From Paraburkholderia bannensis (lineage in GTDB: Bacteria; Pseudomonadota; Gammaproteobacteria; Burkholderiales; Burkholderiaceae), in assembly GCF_014200455.1 (NCBI RefSeq), contig NZ_JACHBW010000014.1, positions 62,001-126,000 of the forward strand: a stretch of DNA of 64,000 nucleotides, in the 5' to 3' direction. The position numbers were made by a program, and so were the translations under genes. Shown here piece by piece: positions 51,154 through 60,187 of the stretch (the stretch's first letter is position 1; each line of letters begins with the position of its first letter). The notes below the pieces were generated by a model, which worked only from the letters and a program-made list of their open reading frames with translations, did not search any database and was not told the DNA's origin.

Positions 51154-52272
51154 TCAGCTGCGCGCCGTCACTTCGTTCGAGAACGCCACGCGGTTGCGGC
51201 CTTCGCGTTTGGCCCGATAAAGCGCGGCATCGGCTTCCTCGATCAGCGCTGTTTCGGCCAGCCCCGCCGACGGCGTCAGCGTCGCCACGCCCACGCTGAT
51301 CGTCAGATGTTCGCTGACCTTCGATCCTACGTGCGGCAATTGCAGCGCCGCCACGTCGCGGCGCATTTTCTCCGCCATCAGGCGCGCGAACGCGCTGCCC
51401 GCGCCCGGCATCACCACCGCGAATTCCTCGCCGCCGAAACGCGCCACCAGATCGCGCGGCTGGCTCACCTCGCGGCGGATCGTGGTTGCCACGGAGCGCA
51501 GCACGTTGTCGCCCGCCACGTGGCCGTAGGTGTCGTTATAAGGCTTGAAGTAATCGACATCGATCATCAGCAGCGAGACTTCGGTGTTCTCGCGCTGCGC
51601 GCGCCGCCATTCCGCGCCGAGGAATTCGTCCAGATAGCGCCGGTTCGACAGCCCCGTCAAACCGTCCGAATGCGTGAGGCGGCGCAGTTCCAGATTCGCC
51701 CGCAGCAATTCCTGTTGCGAGCGGCGCAGCGCCCGGTAGGCCTCGTCGCGCTGAAGCATATTTACATAGGATCGCGAATGATATTTGACTCGCGCGATCA
51801 GCTCGATGCTGTCGGGCAGCTTGACGAGGTAATCGTTGGCGCCCGCCGCAAAAGCCGCGCTCTTGATCGCGGGCTCTTCCTTGGTCGACAGCACGATGAT
51901 CGGCACGTCGCGCGTGGCGTCATTGGCGCGGTAGGCGCGCACCAGCGTGAGGCCGTCGGTGCCGGGCATCACGAGATCCTGCAGGATCACGGTCGGGCGC
52001 ACCTGCTCGGCCATGCCCACGGCCTGCTCCGGATGCGAGCAATAGTGAAAGTCGATTTCGCGCTCGCTCGACAGTGCGCGCCGCACCGCCTCGGCGACGA
52101 TCGCCTGATCGTCCACCAGCAGCACCATCATGGGCACATCGGCCGCGCCGGGCAAAGGCTGCTCAAGCGCCGTGCGCACGGCCTCCAGCGCGCCTTCGAG
52201 CGAAGCCTCGTCGGGCCCGCCTTCGGTCAGCGCAGCGTCAGGCGCGGATGAATCGTTCGGCTTCTCGGTCAT
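51154..52272 (-). CDS. wspR: WspR: response regulator-diguanylate cyclase
   Basis: 372 aa from the ATG at 52272. A poorly conserved 45-residue leader is followed by the receiver domain (about 48-165: acidic D54-D55, phospho-acceptor D99 in QDLVMPGTDG, K151), a coiled-coil stalk (YRALRRSQQELLRANLELRR) and a GGDEF domain with GGEEF at 280-284. It makes c-di-GMP when phosphorylated by WspE. The inhibitory I-site expected at 271-274 as RxxD reads QPRD here, so its first arginine is lost. Last gene of the Wsp operon. An upstream TTG at 52332 is less likely. Confidence 0.95.
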   Translation of the reverse strand: MTEKPNDSSAPDAALTEGGPDEASLEGALEAVRTALEQPLPGAADVPMMVLLVDDQAIVAEAVRRALSSEREIDFHYCSHPEQAVGMAEQVRPTVILQDLVMPGTDGLTLVRAYRANDATRDVPIIVLSTKEEPAIKSAAFAAGANDYLVKLPDSIELIARVKYHSRSYVNMLQRDEAYRALRRSQQELLRANLELRRLTHSDGLTGLSNRRYLDEFLGAEWRRAQRENTEVSLLMIDVDYFKPYNDTYGHVAGDNVLRSVATTIRREVSQPRDLVARFGGEEFAVVMPGAGSAFARLMAEKMRRDVAALQLPHVGSKVSEHLTISVGVATLTPSAGLAETALIEEADAALYRAKREGRNRVAFSNEVTARS

Positions 52273-52352
52273 GATGTCAGTCGCTTGGTGTATCCAGTAT
52301 CGATGCGTGCGCGTCGGGCGAAGTTCCGGCAAGGGCGGCTATGCGTTCGGCA

Positions 52353-53372
52353 TCATGCGGCGCGCGGCGTGCCCAGACGCCTCACCAGCTCGGTCGCGAT
52401 GTCGGGCAGCGGCAGGATCGCGCGCGCGGCGTCCAGTGCCGCAGCCGCCTTCGGCATGCCGTACACGGCGCTGGTCGCCTGGTCCTGGGCGATCGTGTAG
52501 CAGCCCTTCGCGCGCAGCGCCTTCAGACCGATCGCGCCGTCGCGACCCATGCCCGTAAGCAGCACGCCGATGGCCTCGCCCCGCCAGTTCTCGACCACGC
52601 TATGGAAAAACGTGTCCACGGAGGGGCGGTACGGCGTCTCGGCAGGCTCGCGAGTGTAAGCCAGCTTGCCGTTTGCTGTCATGCGCAGGTGATCGTTGGT
52701 CGCCGCCAGCAGCGCCTCGCCCGGAGTCGGACGGTCGCCTTCACGGGCGATGCGCACCTTGAGCGCGGTCTGCCCGTCGAGCCAGTCGGCCATGCCCACG
52801 GCAAACGACTGGTCCACATGCTGCACGATCACGATGCCAGCGTTCAGCCCGGCAGGCAGCGCGCCCAGCACGCTCGCCAGCGCCGTCGGTCCGCCCGCCG
52901 ATGCGCCGATCGCCACCAGCGGCGCCAGCACGCCAGTCCCCGCAGCGAGCGCCGCCGGAGCGCGCGTCGCTTCGGTCACGCCATTCACGCGGCCAATCTG
53001 GTCGATCTTGGCGAGCAGCAGGTCCATGGTGCTGCGCGCGTCCGCGCCCGCCAGCGTGGGGGTATCGACAGCATCGAGCGCGCCCGCGCCCATCGCCTCG
53101 TACACACGCCAGGCATTCGCGCCCACGCTGCTCGTGACGATCAGGATCGGGCACGGCGAGCGCGCCATGATGCGCCGCGTCGCCTCCACGCCGTCGATTT
53201 TCGGCATCACCAGATCCATGAGGATCACGTCGGGCTGCTGCGCCGCGCAGAAGTCGACGGCCTGCTCGCCGTCGGCCGCCACCCATAGCACGCGATGCCC
53301 GGGCCGCGCCGCAATCGCATGGCGCAGCGCCTCGACCGCGAGGGGCATGTCGTTCGCGATACCGATGTTCAT
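52353..53372 (-). CDS. wspF: WspF: CheB-type methylesterase
   Basis: 339 aa. The receiver domain is at about residues 1-120 (DVILMDLVMPKIDGVEATRR). The C-terminal CheB methylesterase has the catalytic Ser in AIGASAGGPTALASVL, His in IVIVQHVDQSFAVGMADWL and Asp in LLTGMGRDGAIG. It removes methyl groups from WspA and so resets the pathway; loss in pseudomonads locks WspR on and gives wrinkly colonies. The ATG overlaps the WspE stop (TGATG). 80 bp separate it from wspR. Confidence 0.95.
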   Translation of the reverse strand: MNIGIANDMPLAVEALRHAIAARPGHRVLWVAADGEQAVDFCAAQQPDVILMDLVMPKIDGVEATRRIMARSPCPILIVTSSVGANAWRVYEAMGAGALDAVDTPTLAGADARSTMDLLLAKIDQIGRVNGVTEATRAPAALAAGTGVLAPLVAIGASAGGPTALASVLGALPAGLNAGIVIVQHVDQSFAVGMADWLDGQTALKVRIAREGDRPTPGEALLAATNDHLRMTANGKLAYTREPAETPYRPSVDTFFHSVVENWRGEAIGVLLTGMGRDGAIGLKALRAKGCYTIAQDQATSAVYGMPKAAAALDAARAILPLPDIATELVRRLGTPRAA

Positions 53373-55774
53373 CAGGTCGCCTCTCCGATCAAATCGTTCA
53401 CGGCGTCGAGCAGCGCTTCGTCGTGGAAGCTGCCCTTGGTCAGGTAGTAATCGGCGCCGGCGTCGAGGCCGCGCCGCCGGTCGTCTTCGCGGTCCTTGTA
53501 CGAGACGATCATCACGGGCACGTTGCGTTGATGCGGGTCGCTACGAATCATCGTGACGAGTTCGATGCCGTCCATGCGCGGCATGTCCACATCGGTGATG
53601 ACCAGGTCGAACTGGCCGTTGCGCAGCGTGTTCCAGCCATCCATGCCGTCCACCGCGACCGTCACCGCATAGCCGCGTTTTTCGAGCAGCTTGCGCTCCA
53701 GCTCGCGCACGGTCAAGGAATCCTCAACCACCAGAATACGCCGGCGTTCGCGCGCGGCGGTGCTCGCCCTGCGCGTGACGCCCGCTAGCTGCCCTTCGCG
53801 CACGAGGCGCGCCACCGAAGCGACGATATCCTCGACATCGACGATCAGCGTCACGGTGCCGTCTTCGAGCAGCGCGGCGGCCGCCACGTTGCGCACCTTG
53901 CCGACGCGCGCATCGAGCGGCTGCACCGCCAGCGTGCGCTCGCCCGCGAAGCCGTCGACGGCGATGCCGTAGAACGCCGCGTCGTGGCCCGTGCCGTCGC
54001 TGATGAGCAGCACGCTCACATCGCCCGACGCGTTCGCGGCCGCCGTGGCGTCGCTCGCGCCGAGCAACTGGCGCGCGGTGACGAGGCCGATCGGCCGCCC
54101 TTCGTGGACGATATGCTGCTGGCCTTCGAGCATGTCGATGGACTCGCGCGGCACGCGCAGCGCACGCCGTACATGCGCGAGCGGAAACGCGTAAGCCTCG
54201 CCCGCGACATCGACGATCAGGCTGCGCACCACGGAAAGCGTGAGCGGCAATTGCAGCACGAAGCGCGTGCCGCGCCCCGCCGCGCTTTCGATGCGCACCG
54301 TGCCGCGCACCGCCTTGGCGAAGTTCTGCACGGCGTCGAGGCCCACGCCGCGCCCGGACACATCGGTCACGCGCTCGCGCATCGAAAAACCCGGCAGCAG
54401 CAGGAACTCCAGCAACTCCGGCTCGGACATGGTTTCAACCGCATCGGCCTGCGCGAGGCCGCGCGCCACGATCGCGCGCTTGAGCGCGGGCAGGTCCACG
54501 CCCGCGCCATCGTCGGCCACGGTGATCAGCAGCTTGCCCGCGCTGTGCCGTGCTTCGAGCGTGAGGCTCGCTTCTTCCGGCTTGCCGAGAAGCCGACGTG
54601 TGCCGGGATCTTCGATGCCGTGATCGAGCGCGTTGCGCAGCAGGTGGCCCAGCGGCGCGTCGAGCATGTCGAGGATGTCGCGGTCGACCTGGGTGTTCTC
54701 GCCTTCGATGACGAAGCGCACGCGCTTGCCGAGCGAGCGCGCGAGGTCGCGCACGATGCGCGGATAGGCGTGCGCCGTATCGCTGAACGGGCGCATGCGG
54801 CATTCGAGCGCCGAATCGTAGAGGCGTTGCGCGAGCTGGGTGCCGCGCCGGTCGATGCGATCGAGGTCGTCGAAGCGTTCGGCAAGCTGGCCGCCGAGCG
54901 CGGATAACTGCTCGCGGATCGCGGCGAGCGCCGCGCGCGCGTCGGGGCCGAGCGTATCGCCGTGGTGCTCGCTGAAGTTGCCGAGCGCGGCGAGCACGTC
55001 GCCCTGGGCGCGGCGCACGCGCAGCAGGCCGTTGGCGAACGGCCGCATGCGGCGCGACTCCACCAGCGATTCGCCCGCCAGACCCAGCAGACGTTCGAGC
55101 GTGCCGGCGCGCACCCGCAGCATGCGGTCGCCGTCGCGTTCGCGGCGCGCGGCGCCGGCCTGGGCTGCGGGCTGGGTGGCCGCTTCAGGGGTAACGGTGA
55201 CTGCGGCGCTAGCTGCGGCGGCGGGGTCCGCAAACTCGCTGATCACCTCGCTGAAAGGTTCTGCCGGCTGCCGCGCTTCCTGCGGCGCTTCATTCGACGC
55301 TTGCACGCTGGCGAGACTCGCGGCGAGCAAGGCTTCCGGATCGAGCGGCGCCGACGGCTCAAGCGTGGCGGGAGCAGCCGATGCCGCGTTGCCGCTATTG
55401 ACCAGCCGCTCGACAAAACCGTCCACCACGTCGCGCGCCAGCGGCGGCGCGCTCGCGTCGCCCGCCGCCATCAGCAGATCGATGCCGACCAGCAGCGCGT
55501 CGATGCGCCCCGCATCGACCGTCAGCAAGCCATGCTGCGCGGCGACGAAGCAATCTTCCATCGCGCTCGCCACGTCGACGGCCTCGGGCAGCCCGACGAT
55601 GCGCGCCGCGCCCTTGAGCGAATGCGTCGCGCGCATGCAGGCTTCGAGCGTGGCGGCGTCGGCGGGCGTCGCTTCCAGCGCGAGCAGGCCCGCCGCGAGC
55701 GTGCGCGTCTGGGTTTGCGCCTCCTCGCGGAACAGGTCGAGCAGCGAGCGGCGGCTCAGTTCGTCATCGCTCAT
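53372..55774 (-). CDS. wspE: WspE: hybrid CheA-type histidine kinase with receiver domain
   Basis: 800 aa from the ATG at 55774, which overlaps the WspD stop as ATGA. The HPt domain has phospho-acceptor H51 (ATHSLKGAAR). An Ala/Pro-rich linker follows, then the dimerisation and HATPase domains (HLLRNALDHGIEDPGTRR, VADDGAGVDLPALK, VSGRGVGLDAVQNFAKAVRG), a CheW-like regulatory domain (SVVRSLIVDVAGEAYAFPLA) and a C-terminal receiver with D in LVITDVDMPRMDG. It passes phosphate to WspR and WspF. The CheA P2 docking domain is not evident, as in other WspE proteins. Confidence 0.95.
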   Translation of the reverse strand: MSDDELSRRSLLDLFREEAQTQTRTLAAGLLALEATPADAATLEACMRATHSLKGAARIVGLPEAVDVASAMEDCFVAAQHGLLTVDAGRIDALLVGIDLLMAAGDASAPPLARDVVDGFVERLVNSGNAASAAPATLEPSAPLDPEALLAASLASVQASNEAPQEARQPAEPFSEVISEFADPAAAASAAVTVTPEAATQPAAQAGAARRERDGDRMLRVRAGTLERLLGLAGESLVESRRMRPFANGLLRVRRAQGDVLAALGNFSEHHGDTLGPDARAALAAIREQLSALGGQLAERFDDLDRIDRRGTQLAQRLYDSALECRMRPFSDTAHAYPRIVRDLARSLGKRVRFVIEGENTQVDRDILDMLDAPLGHLLRNALDHGIEDPGTRRLLGKPEEASLTLEARHSAGKLLITVADDGAGVDLPALKRAIVARGLAQADAVETMSEPELLEFLLLPGFSMRERVTDVSGRGVGLDAVQNFAKAVRGTVRIESAAGRGTRFVLQLPLTLSVVRSLIVDVAGEAYAFPLAHVRRALRVPRESIDMLEGQQHIVHEGRPIGLVTARQLLGASDATAAANASGDVSVLLISDGTGHDAAFYGIAVDGFAGERTLAVQPLDARVGKVRNVAAAALLEDGTVTLIVDVEDIVASVARLVREGQLAGVTRRASTAARERRRILVVEDSLTVRELERKLLEKRGYAVTVAVDGMDGWNTLRNGQFDLVITDVDMPRMDGIELVTMIRSDPHQRNVPVMIVSYKDREDDRRRGLDAGADYYLTKGSFHDEALLDAVNDLIGEAT

Positions 55775-56466
55775 CGCAGGCTCCGGGTCAGTGCGCCAAA
55801 CAGCGCATCGGGTTCGAGCACGCCTACCGAGCGGCCGCGCCACAGGAACACGCCGCGCACGTTGCGCCCTGCCGCGTGGGCCAGCGTGGCGGGTGCGGGC
55901 AGCCGTTCATCGGCGCCAAAATAGGCCACGCCTTCGACATCGTCGACCGGGAACGCCGTCATCTCGCCGTCCCATTCGGTGACGAGCAGGCGCGGCGTGG
56001 CGATGCGCGCGCCCTCGGACGCCGCGATCTGTGCGCTCGCATCGATGTGCAGCAGTTCCGCCAGCGACGCCGCGAGCGTGAGCACGCCGCGCACGTTGAC
56101 GACGCCGAGCACCGCCTGGCTGCGCCGATGCGGCAGCGAGTGGATCGGCCGCGCTTCGCCCACGTAGCGCAGCGCGGTGGCCGGCAGCGCGAGCCATTCC
56201 GCGCCCACGCGGAACACCAGGGAACCGTCGCGACGCGCGGTGCTGGCCTGCGCCGCTTGAGTCAGGGGCGCGCCCTGCGCGCCTGAAGCGCTTGACGTGT
56301 GTTGCGCCGGGCGATCGAGCATGCGCGCGGCGGCCTGCTCGAACACCGGGCAATTGAGGCAGCGCACGTACTGCACGAGGCGCTCGCACGAGTTGTCGCC
56401 GCGCACGCCGATGCGGTTCCAGCAATCATCGAGCGGCGCGGCGTCAGGGCGGTGATCGTCACGCAT
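55771..56466 (-). CDS. wspD: WspD: CheW-like coupling protein
   Basis: 231 aa from the ATG at 56466. An N-terminal segment with DDCWNRIGVRGDNSCERL and CLNCPVFEQAAARMLDR (the Cys-rich motif common in WspD-type proteins) precedes one CheW domain at about 80-225 (LVFRVGAEWLALPATALRYV; VVNVRGVLTLAASLAELLHI; FLWRGRSVGVLEPDALF). It links WspA to WspE. Overlaps wspC by 8 bp and wspE by 4 bp. Confidence 0.93.
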   Translation of the reverse strand: MRDDHRPDAAPLDDCWNRIGVRGDNSCERLVQYVRCLNCPVFEQAAARMLDRPAQHTSSASGAQGAPLTQAAQASTARRDGSLVFRVGAEWLALPATALRYVGEARPIHSLPHRRSQAVLGVVNVRGVLTLAASLAELLHIDASAQIAASEGARIATPRLLVTEWDGEMTAFPVDDVEGVAYFGADERLPAPATLAHAAGRNVRGVFLWRGRSVGVLEPDALFGALTRSLR

Positions 56467-57919
56467 TGGCGTCTCCCGGGCCGCGCGGCGATGCGCGTTC
56501 GGCACGGCGCATCAGGCGGCGCGCGCCGTCGGCGTCGCCCTGCACTTCGAGCAGCGTGGCCAGATGCGTGAGCGCCTCGTAGTGGCCAGGCTCCAGATAA
56601 AGCGCCTTGCGATAGTGGCCGAGCGCAAGCGCGGCTTCGCCCTGCGCGTCGGCGATGAGCCCGAGCAGATACCACGCTTCGGCGTCGTCGGGCGCGCTCT
56701 GGGCGTGCTGCGCGGCGGCATGCGCGGCGGCGTCGAGCGAACCGGCATCGGCCAGGCGGCGGGCCTCGGCGAGAGTGGGAGTGTCCGGCGTGCCGGGGAT
56801 TTCAGCCCTGGCAGGCGTTGCCTTCGGCGCAGCGAAAACGGGCGTGGCGAATGGCGTCGCTGGACGCTTCATGGTCTGCGTCACAGACGGCTTCACAGAC
56901 GGCTTCACAGTCGGCCTCACGGCCGCTTTCACGCCCGGGTTCACGGCCGCGTTCACGGCGAACTGCACAGGCAGCGCCGCCGCGCGCGCGGCCGGCACGC
57001 CATGCAGCGGTCTGAGCGCTGCGTGCAGCGATCTCTGCGGCGCGGCGTCAGGGCCGCCCCGCACGTTTTTTGCCGATCCCCCCAGCGCAGCGGCAGCGTG
57101 CGCCCCCTCGCCGCCCGGCCAGCGAAACCCGAACGCCAGCGGAATCTGCGCCGAGGCGAATTCATGGCGGATCATCAAGCCCGTCTCCGCCGGGCCGACG
57201 AAGATCATCCCGCCATCGGCGAGACGCGCGCGCAGCAGGCCGATCGCGCGGTCCTGCGCCTGGCGGTCGAAATAGATCAGCACGTTGCGGCAAAAGATAA
57301 AGTCGTAGCGCACGGGATGGGCGGCCAGCCACTCGAACAGATTGGCGCGCTCGAAGTGCACGGCGCGCTGCACCGCGTCGGCCAGTTGCCAGCCCTGCGG
57401 CGTGGCGTGGAAATAGCGCTCGCGAAACTGCAACGCATCGCCGCGAAACGCATTGCGGCCATAGAGGCCGCGCGCGGCTGCCTCGATCGAGGCCGAACTG
57501 ATGTCGATGGCATCGATGCCGAACTGTTCGTGCGTGAAACCCGCGTCCAGCAGCGCCATGGCCGCCGAATACGGCTCTTCGCCCGTCGAGCACGGCGCGC
57601 TCAACACGCGCAGCACTTCGCCGGGGTGCGTCACGCGCCGCTCCATGCCGCCGCGCGCGAGCGCGTTAAAGGCTTCGCGTTCGCGGAAGAACCAGGTTTC
57701 GGGCACGACCAGCGTGTCAATCAGCGCCTGGCGTTCCGCGACGGTGGTCGTGAGCAAGCTCCAGTAGACGTCGTGCGCCGCGTCGCCGTTCACGGCTTGC
57801 GGTGCGACCGTCGCTGCCGCGCGCGCCGCCACGGCGCGGGCGAGCGCGTGGGCGCCGAGCGATTCGGCGTCGATGCCGGTTTCCTCCAGCAGCCAGTTCG
57901 CGAAGCGCGCAAGACTCAT
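56459..57919 (-). CDS. wspC: WspC: CheR-type methyltransferase with TPR tail
   Basis: 486 aa. The CheR methyltransferase is at about residues 40-270 (VPETWFFREREAFNALARGG, VLSAPCSTGEEPYSAAMALL with the SAM-binding loop, YDFIFCRNVLIYFDRQAQDR). A Pro/Val/Lys/Thr-rich linker of about 110 residues (VKAAVRPTVKPSVKPSVTQT) is built from near-tandem DNA repeats at about 56875-56960. C-terminal TPR repeats lie at about 395-480 (DAEAWYLLGLIADAQGEAAL, HYRKALYLEPGHYEALTHLA). It methylates WspA constitutively. The ATG overlaps the wspB stop (ATGA). Confidence 0.95.
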   Translation of the reverse strand: MSLARFANWLLEETGIDAESLGAHALARAVAARAAATVAPQAVNGDAAHDVYWSLLTTTVAERQALIDTLVVPETWFFREREAFNALARGGMERRVTHPGEVLRVLSAPCSTGEEPYSAAMALLDAGFTHEQFGIDAIDISSASIEAAARGLYGRNAFRGDALQFRERYFHATPQGWQLADAVQRAVHFERANLFEWLAAHPVRYDFIFCRNVLIYFDRQAQDRAIGLLRARLADGGMIFVGPAETGLMIRHEFASAQIPLAFGFRWPGGEGAHAAAALGGSAKNVRGGPDAAPQRSLHAALRPLHGVPAARAAALPVQFAVNAAVNPGVKAAVRPTVKPSVKPSVTQTMKRPATPFATPVFAAPKATPARAEIPGTPDTPTLAEARRLADAGSLDAAAHAAAQHAQSAPDDAEAWYLLGLIADAQGEAALALGHYRKALYLEPGHYEALTHLATLLEVQGDADGARRLMRRAERASPRGPGDANA

Positions 57920-58434
57920 GGCGCGCGCTCCGTCGGCAAACCGCCGGCCACGGCGTCTTCACCACCCTGCCACGTGGGCGGATCGGGGAACAGCAGCGCG
58001 CGCACGCGCGCGTCGAGCAACTGATCGACCTTGACCCATTGCACGAAGCCATGCGCATCGCGTGCGACGGGCCCGAGCCAGCGTGCTTCGGGCGTGGCGA
58101 TGCCGCCATCGGCAAAATCGCCGGGCGCAAAGCTCTGGGTGCGCGTCGCGCATTCGAGCAGCAGCGCGAGGCGGCGCGGCTTCAGCGTCTGCGGATCGGC
58201 GCGGTCGTTCACCAGCACGAGGCGCGTGGACATCAGCGCATGCGCGGGGCGGCCGAGCGCCAGCTGCGCCATATCGACCACCGGCGCCGGCGCGCCTTCA
58301 TGATCGATCACGCCCGCGATGAACGGCGGCGTGCCCGCGAACGCGCGCACCGGCTGCAAGGGCAGCACGCGCACGATTTCGCGCGCGTCGAGCGCGTAGC
58401 GTTCGCCGTCCAGCTCGAAGACGAGAAAAAGCAT
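57916..58434 (-). CDS. wspB: WspB: CheW-like coupling protein
   Basis: 172 aa from the ATG at 58434 (MLFLVFELDGERYALDAREI). One CheW domain spans the protein: IVRVLPLQPVRAFAGTPPFI, AGVIDHEGAPAPVVDMAQLA, RLVLVNDRADPQTLKPRRLA and VKVDQLLDARVRALLFP. The open frame continues upstream to 58734, but that part is arginine-rich antisense of wspA and not part of the protein. Between wspA and wspB lie three 12-bp tandem repeats. Confidence 0.93.
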   Translation of the reverse strand: MLFLVFELDGERYALDAREIVRVLPLQPVRAFAGTPPFIAGVIDHEGAPAPVVDMAQLALGRPAHALMSTRLVLVNDRADPQTLKPRRLALLLECATRTQSFAPGDFADGGIATPEARWLGPVARDAHGFVQWVKVDQLLDARVRALLFPDPPTWQGGEDAVAGGLPTERAP

Positions 58435-58472
58435 CGGCGCTCCGTTCAGGGACAAGCCGGACTCAGTTGGCT

Positions 58473-58508
58473 CAACGATCGGCCCAACGATCGGCCCAAC
58501 GATCGGCC
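58473..58508. repeat. Three exact 12-bp tandem repeats between wspA and wspB
   Basis: CAACGATCGGCC three times head to tail (58473-58484, 58485-58496, 58497-58508), in the 79-bp gap after the wspA stop and before the wspB ribosome-binding region. Each unit contains the palindrome CGATCG. They could tune the ratio of WspA to the rest of the operon through RNA structure or protein binding. Confidence 0.85.
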
Positions 58509-58513
58509 AAAAA

Positions 58514-60187
58514 TCACGCTTCGATCCGGAAACGCGAGACGCCCGTACGCAGTTCGTTGGCCACAAGCGTGAGATTGTCGATGGCCTGCGACGACTGGCG
58601 CAGCGACTCCGCCGTCTGCTGCGCGGCCTCGGACAGCTGCGTGAGCGCCTGGGTGATCTGCTCGGCGCTGGTGGCCTGGGCCTGCATGCCGTCGTTGACC
58701 ACCTGGAAGCGCGGCGCGAGCGTTTGCACCGCACCGATGATCTGCGAAAGCTGCACGCCCACCGCCTGAACGTCGTGCATGCCGCGCCGCACTTCCTCGG
58801 CGAACTTGTCCATGCCCATCACGCCCGCCGACACCGCCGACTGGATTTCCTTGACCGTCTGCTCGATATCGAAGGTCGCCACCGCGGTCTGGTCGGCAAG
58901 GCGGCGGATTTCGGTCGCCACCACGGCGAAGCCGCGGCCATACTCGCCAGCCTTTTCCGCTTCGATGGCGGCGTTCAGCGAGAGCAGATTGGTCTGGTCC
59001 GCCACCTTGGTGATGGTCGCCACGACCTGGTTGATGCTGACGGCCTTCTCGTTGAGGATCGCGAGCTTGGCGTTCACCGAGCCCGCCGCCTCCATCACGC
59101 TGCGCATGGTGTCTTCCATGTGCGTGAGGCCGCTCTGACTGTTGGAGGCCAGCCCCGCCGACTGTTCGGCGACGGTCGCCACTTCGCCCATGGTGCGCAC
59201 GAGATCGCGCGCAGTCGCGAAAATTTCGCGCGAGGTCGCGCCGATTTCGGTGGTGGTGGCCGCCGTTTCGCTGGCCGTGGCCTGTTGCTCCTTCGACGTG
59301 GCGGCCACTTCCGCCACCGAGGTCGTCACCTGCAGCGACGACTTCTGCGCCTGCGCAACCAGGCTCGCGAGTTCGTCGCTCATGCGGTTGAAACCGTCTT
59401 CCAGCACGCCGAATTCGTCGCGGCGGCCCAGATCGAGACGTTGCGTGAGATTGCCCATACGCATGGCGTCGTGTACTTCGACGAGGCGCGCCATCGGCCG
59501 GGTGATCGCGCGATGCAGCGTGTAGCCGGTCGCCAGCGCCGCCAGCAGCACAATCCCGAGCGCGCTCGCCAGCGTGATTTCCGTGCCCGTGACCGAAGTG
59601 CGGATGGTCGCGGCGGAAAAGTCGGCCTGCTTGCGGTTTTCCTCGACGAGCGTGTTGGCGGAGGCGACCACCTCGCGCCATGCGGCGTCCAGTTGCACGA
59701 AGTCGGTCTGCGCATCGCTGCGTTTGGCCGGCAGGTCGTGCACCACCGTCATCAACTGCGGCAGGAAGCGGCCGTAAGCATCGCGAAAGTGTTGATAGCG
59801 GGCGCGGTCGTCGGCACGGTAGATGGTCGCTTCGTAGTGGGAGGCGGCTTGCTCCACCTGGCTTAACGCGGCGGGCAGTTGCCCTAGCACGCGCTCGATG
59901 CCGGCGGCGTCCGGCTCGACGAAGGCGGCGCGCTCGACAAGCGTATAGGTCTGGTTCGCGGCGGCGCGCACCGAGGTCGCGTAGAACAGGCCCGGCACGG
60001 AATCGTGCGTGAGGCTCAAGGCTTCGTCGTCGATGGCGCGCAGGCGCTCCCACGAGATCGCGGCCGTCGCCAGCATCAGCACGAACAGCAAGCCGAAGCT
60101 AAGGACGATGCGCGTACCGAGTGTGTAGCGACCCTGGGTCTGACGGGGCAGTCCGGCTGAACCGGTACGGGGCATGGCTGTGCTCAT
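58514..60187 (-). CDS. wspA: WspA: membrane chemoreceptor of the Wsp system
   Basis: 557 aa. The first membrane segment is at about 25-46 (LGTRIVLSFGLLFVLMLATA). The periplasmic four-helix-bundle sensor spans about 50-205. The second membrane segment is at about 205-225 (ITLASALGIVLLAALATGYT). HAMP follows at about 226-280 (ITRPMARLVEVHDAMRMGNL), and then the MCP signalling domain with its tip at QTNLLSLNAAIEAEKAGEYG and GFAVVATEIRRLADQT. It senses surface contact or envelope stress in known Wsp systems and activates WspE. First gene of the operon; the promoter should lie in 60188-60460, where no other gene is seen. Confidence 0.95.
   Translation of the reverse strand: MSTAMPRTGSAGLPRQTQGRYTLGTRIVLSFGLLFVLMLATAAISWERLRAIDDEALSLTHDSVPGLFYATSVRAAANQTYTLVERAAFVEPDAAGIERVLGQLPAALSQVEQAASHYEATIYRADDRARYQHFRDAYGRFLPQLMTVVHDLPAKRSDAQTDFVQLDAAWREVVASANTLVEENRKQADFSAATIRTSVTGTEITLASALGIVLLAALATGYTLHRAITRPMARLVEVHDAMRMGNLTQRLDLGRRDEFGVLEDGFNRMSDELASLVAQAQKSSLQVTTSVAEVAATSKEQQATASETAATTTEIGATSREIFATARDLVRTMGEVATVAEQSAGLASNSQSGLTHMEDTMRSVMEAAGSVNAKLAILNEKAVSINQVVATITKVADQTNLLSLNAAIEAEKAGEYGRGFAVVATEIRRLADQTAVATFDIEQTVKEIQSAVSAGVMGMDKFAEEVRRGMHDVQAVGVQLSQIIGAVQTLAPRFQVVNDGMQAQATSAEQITQALTQLSEAAQQTAESLRQSSQAIDNLTLVANELRTGVSRFRIEA

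Noticed and set aside
58435..58734. 100-residue N-terminal extension of WspB
   Set aside because: It is an arginine-rich antisense-type frame inside wspA. CheW homology starts exactly at the ATG at 58434.
58446..60053. 535-codon minus-strand frame overlapping wspA in another frame
   Set aside because: Arg/Gly/His-rich shadow. The WspA frame has clear membrane, HAMP and MCP motifs.
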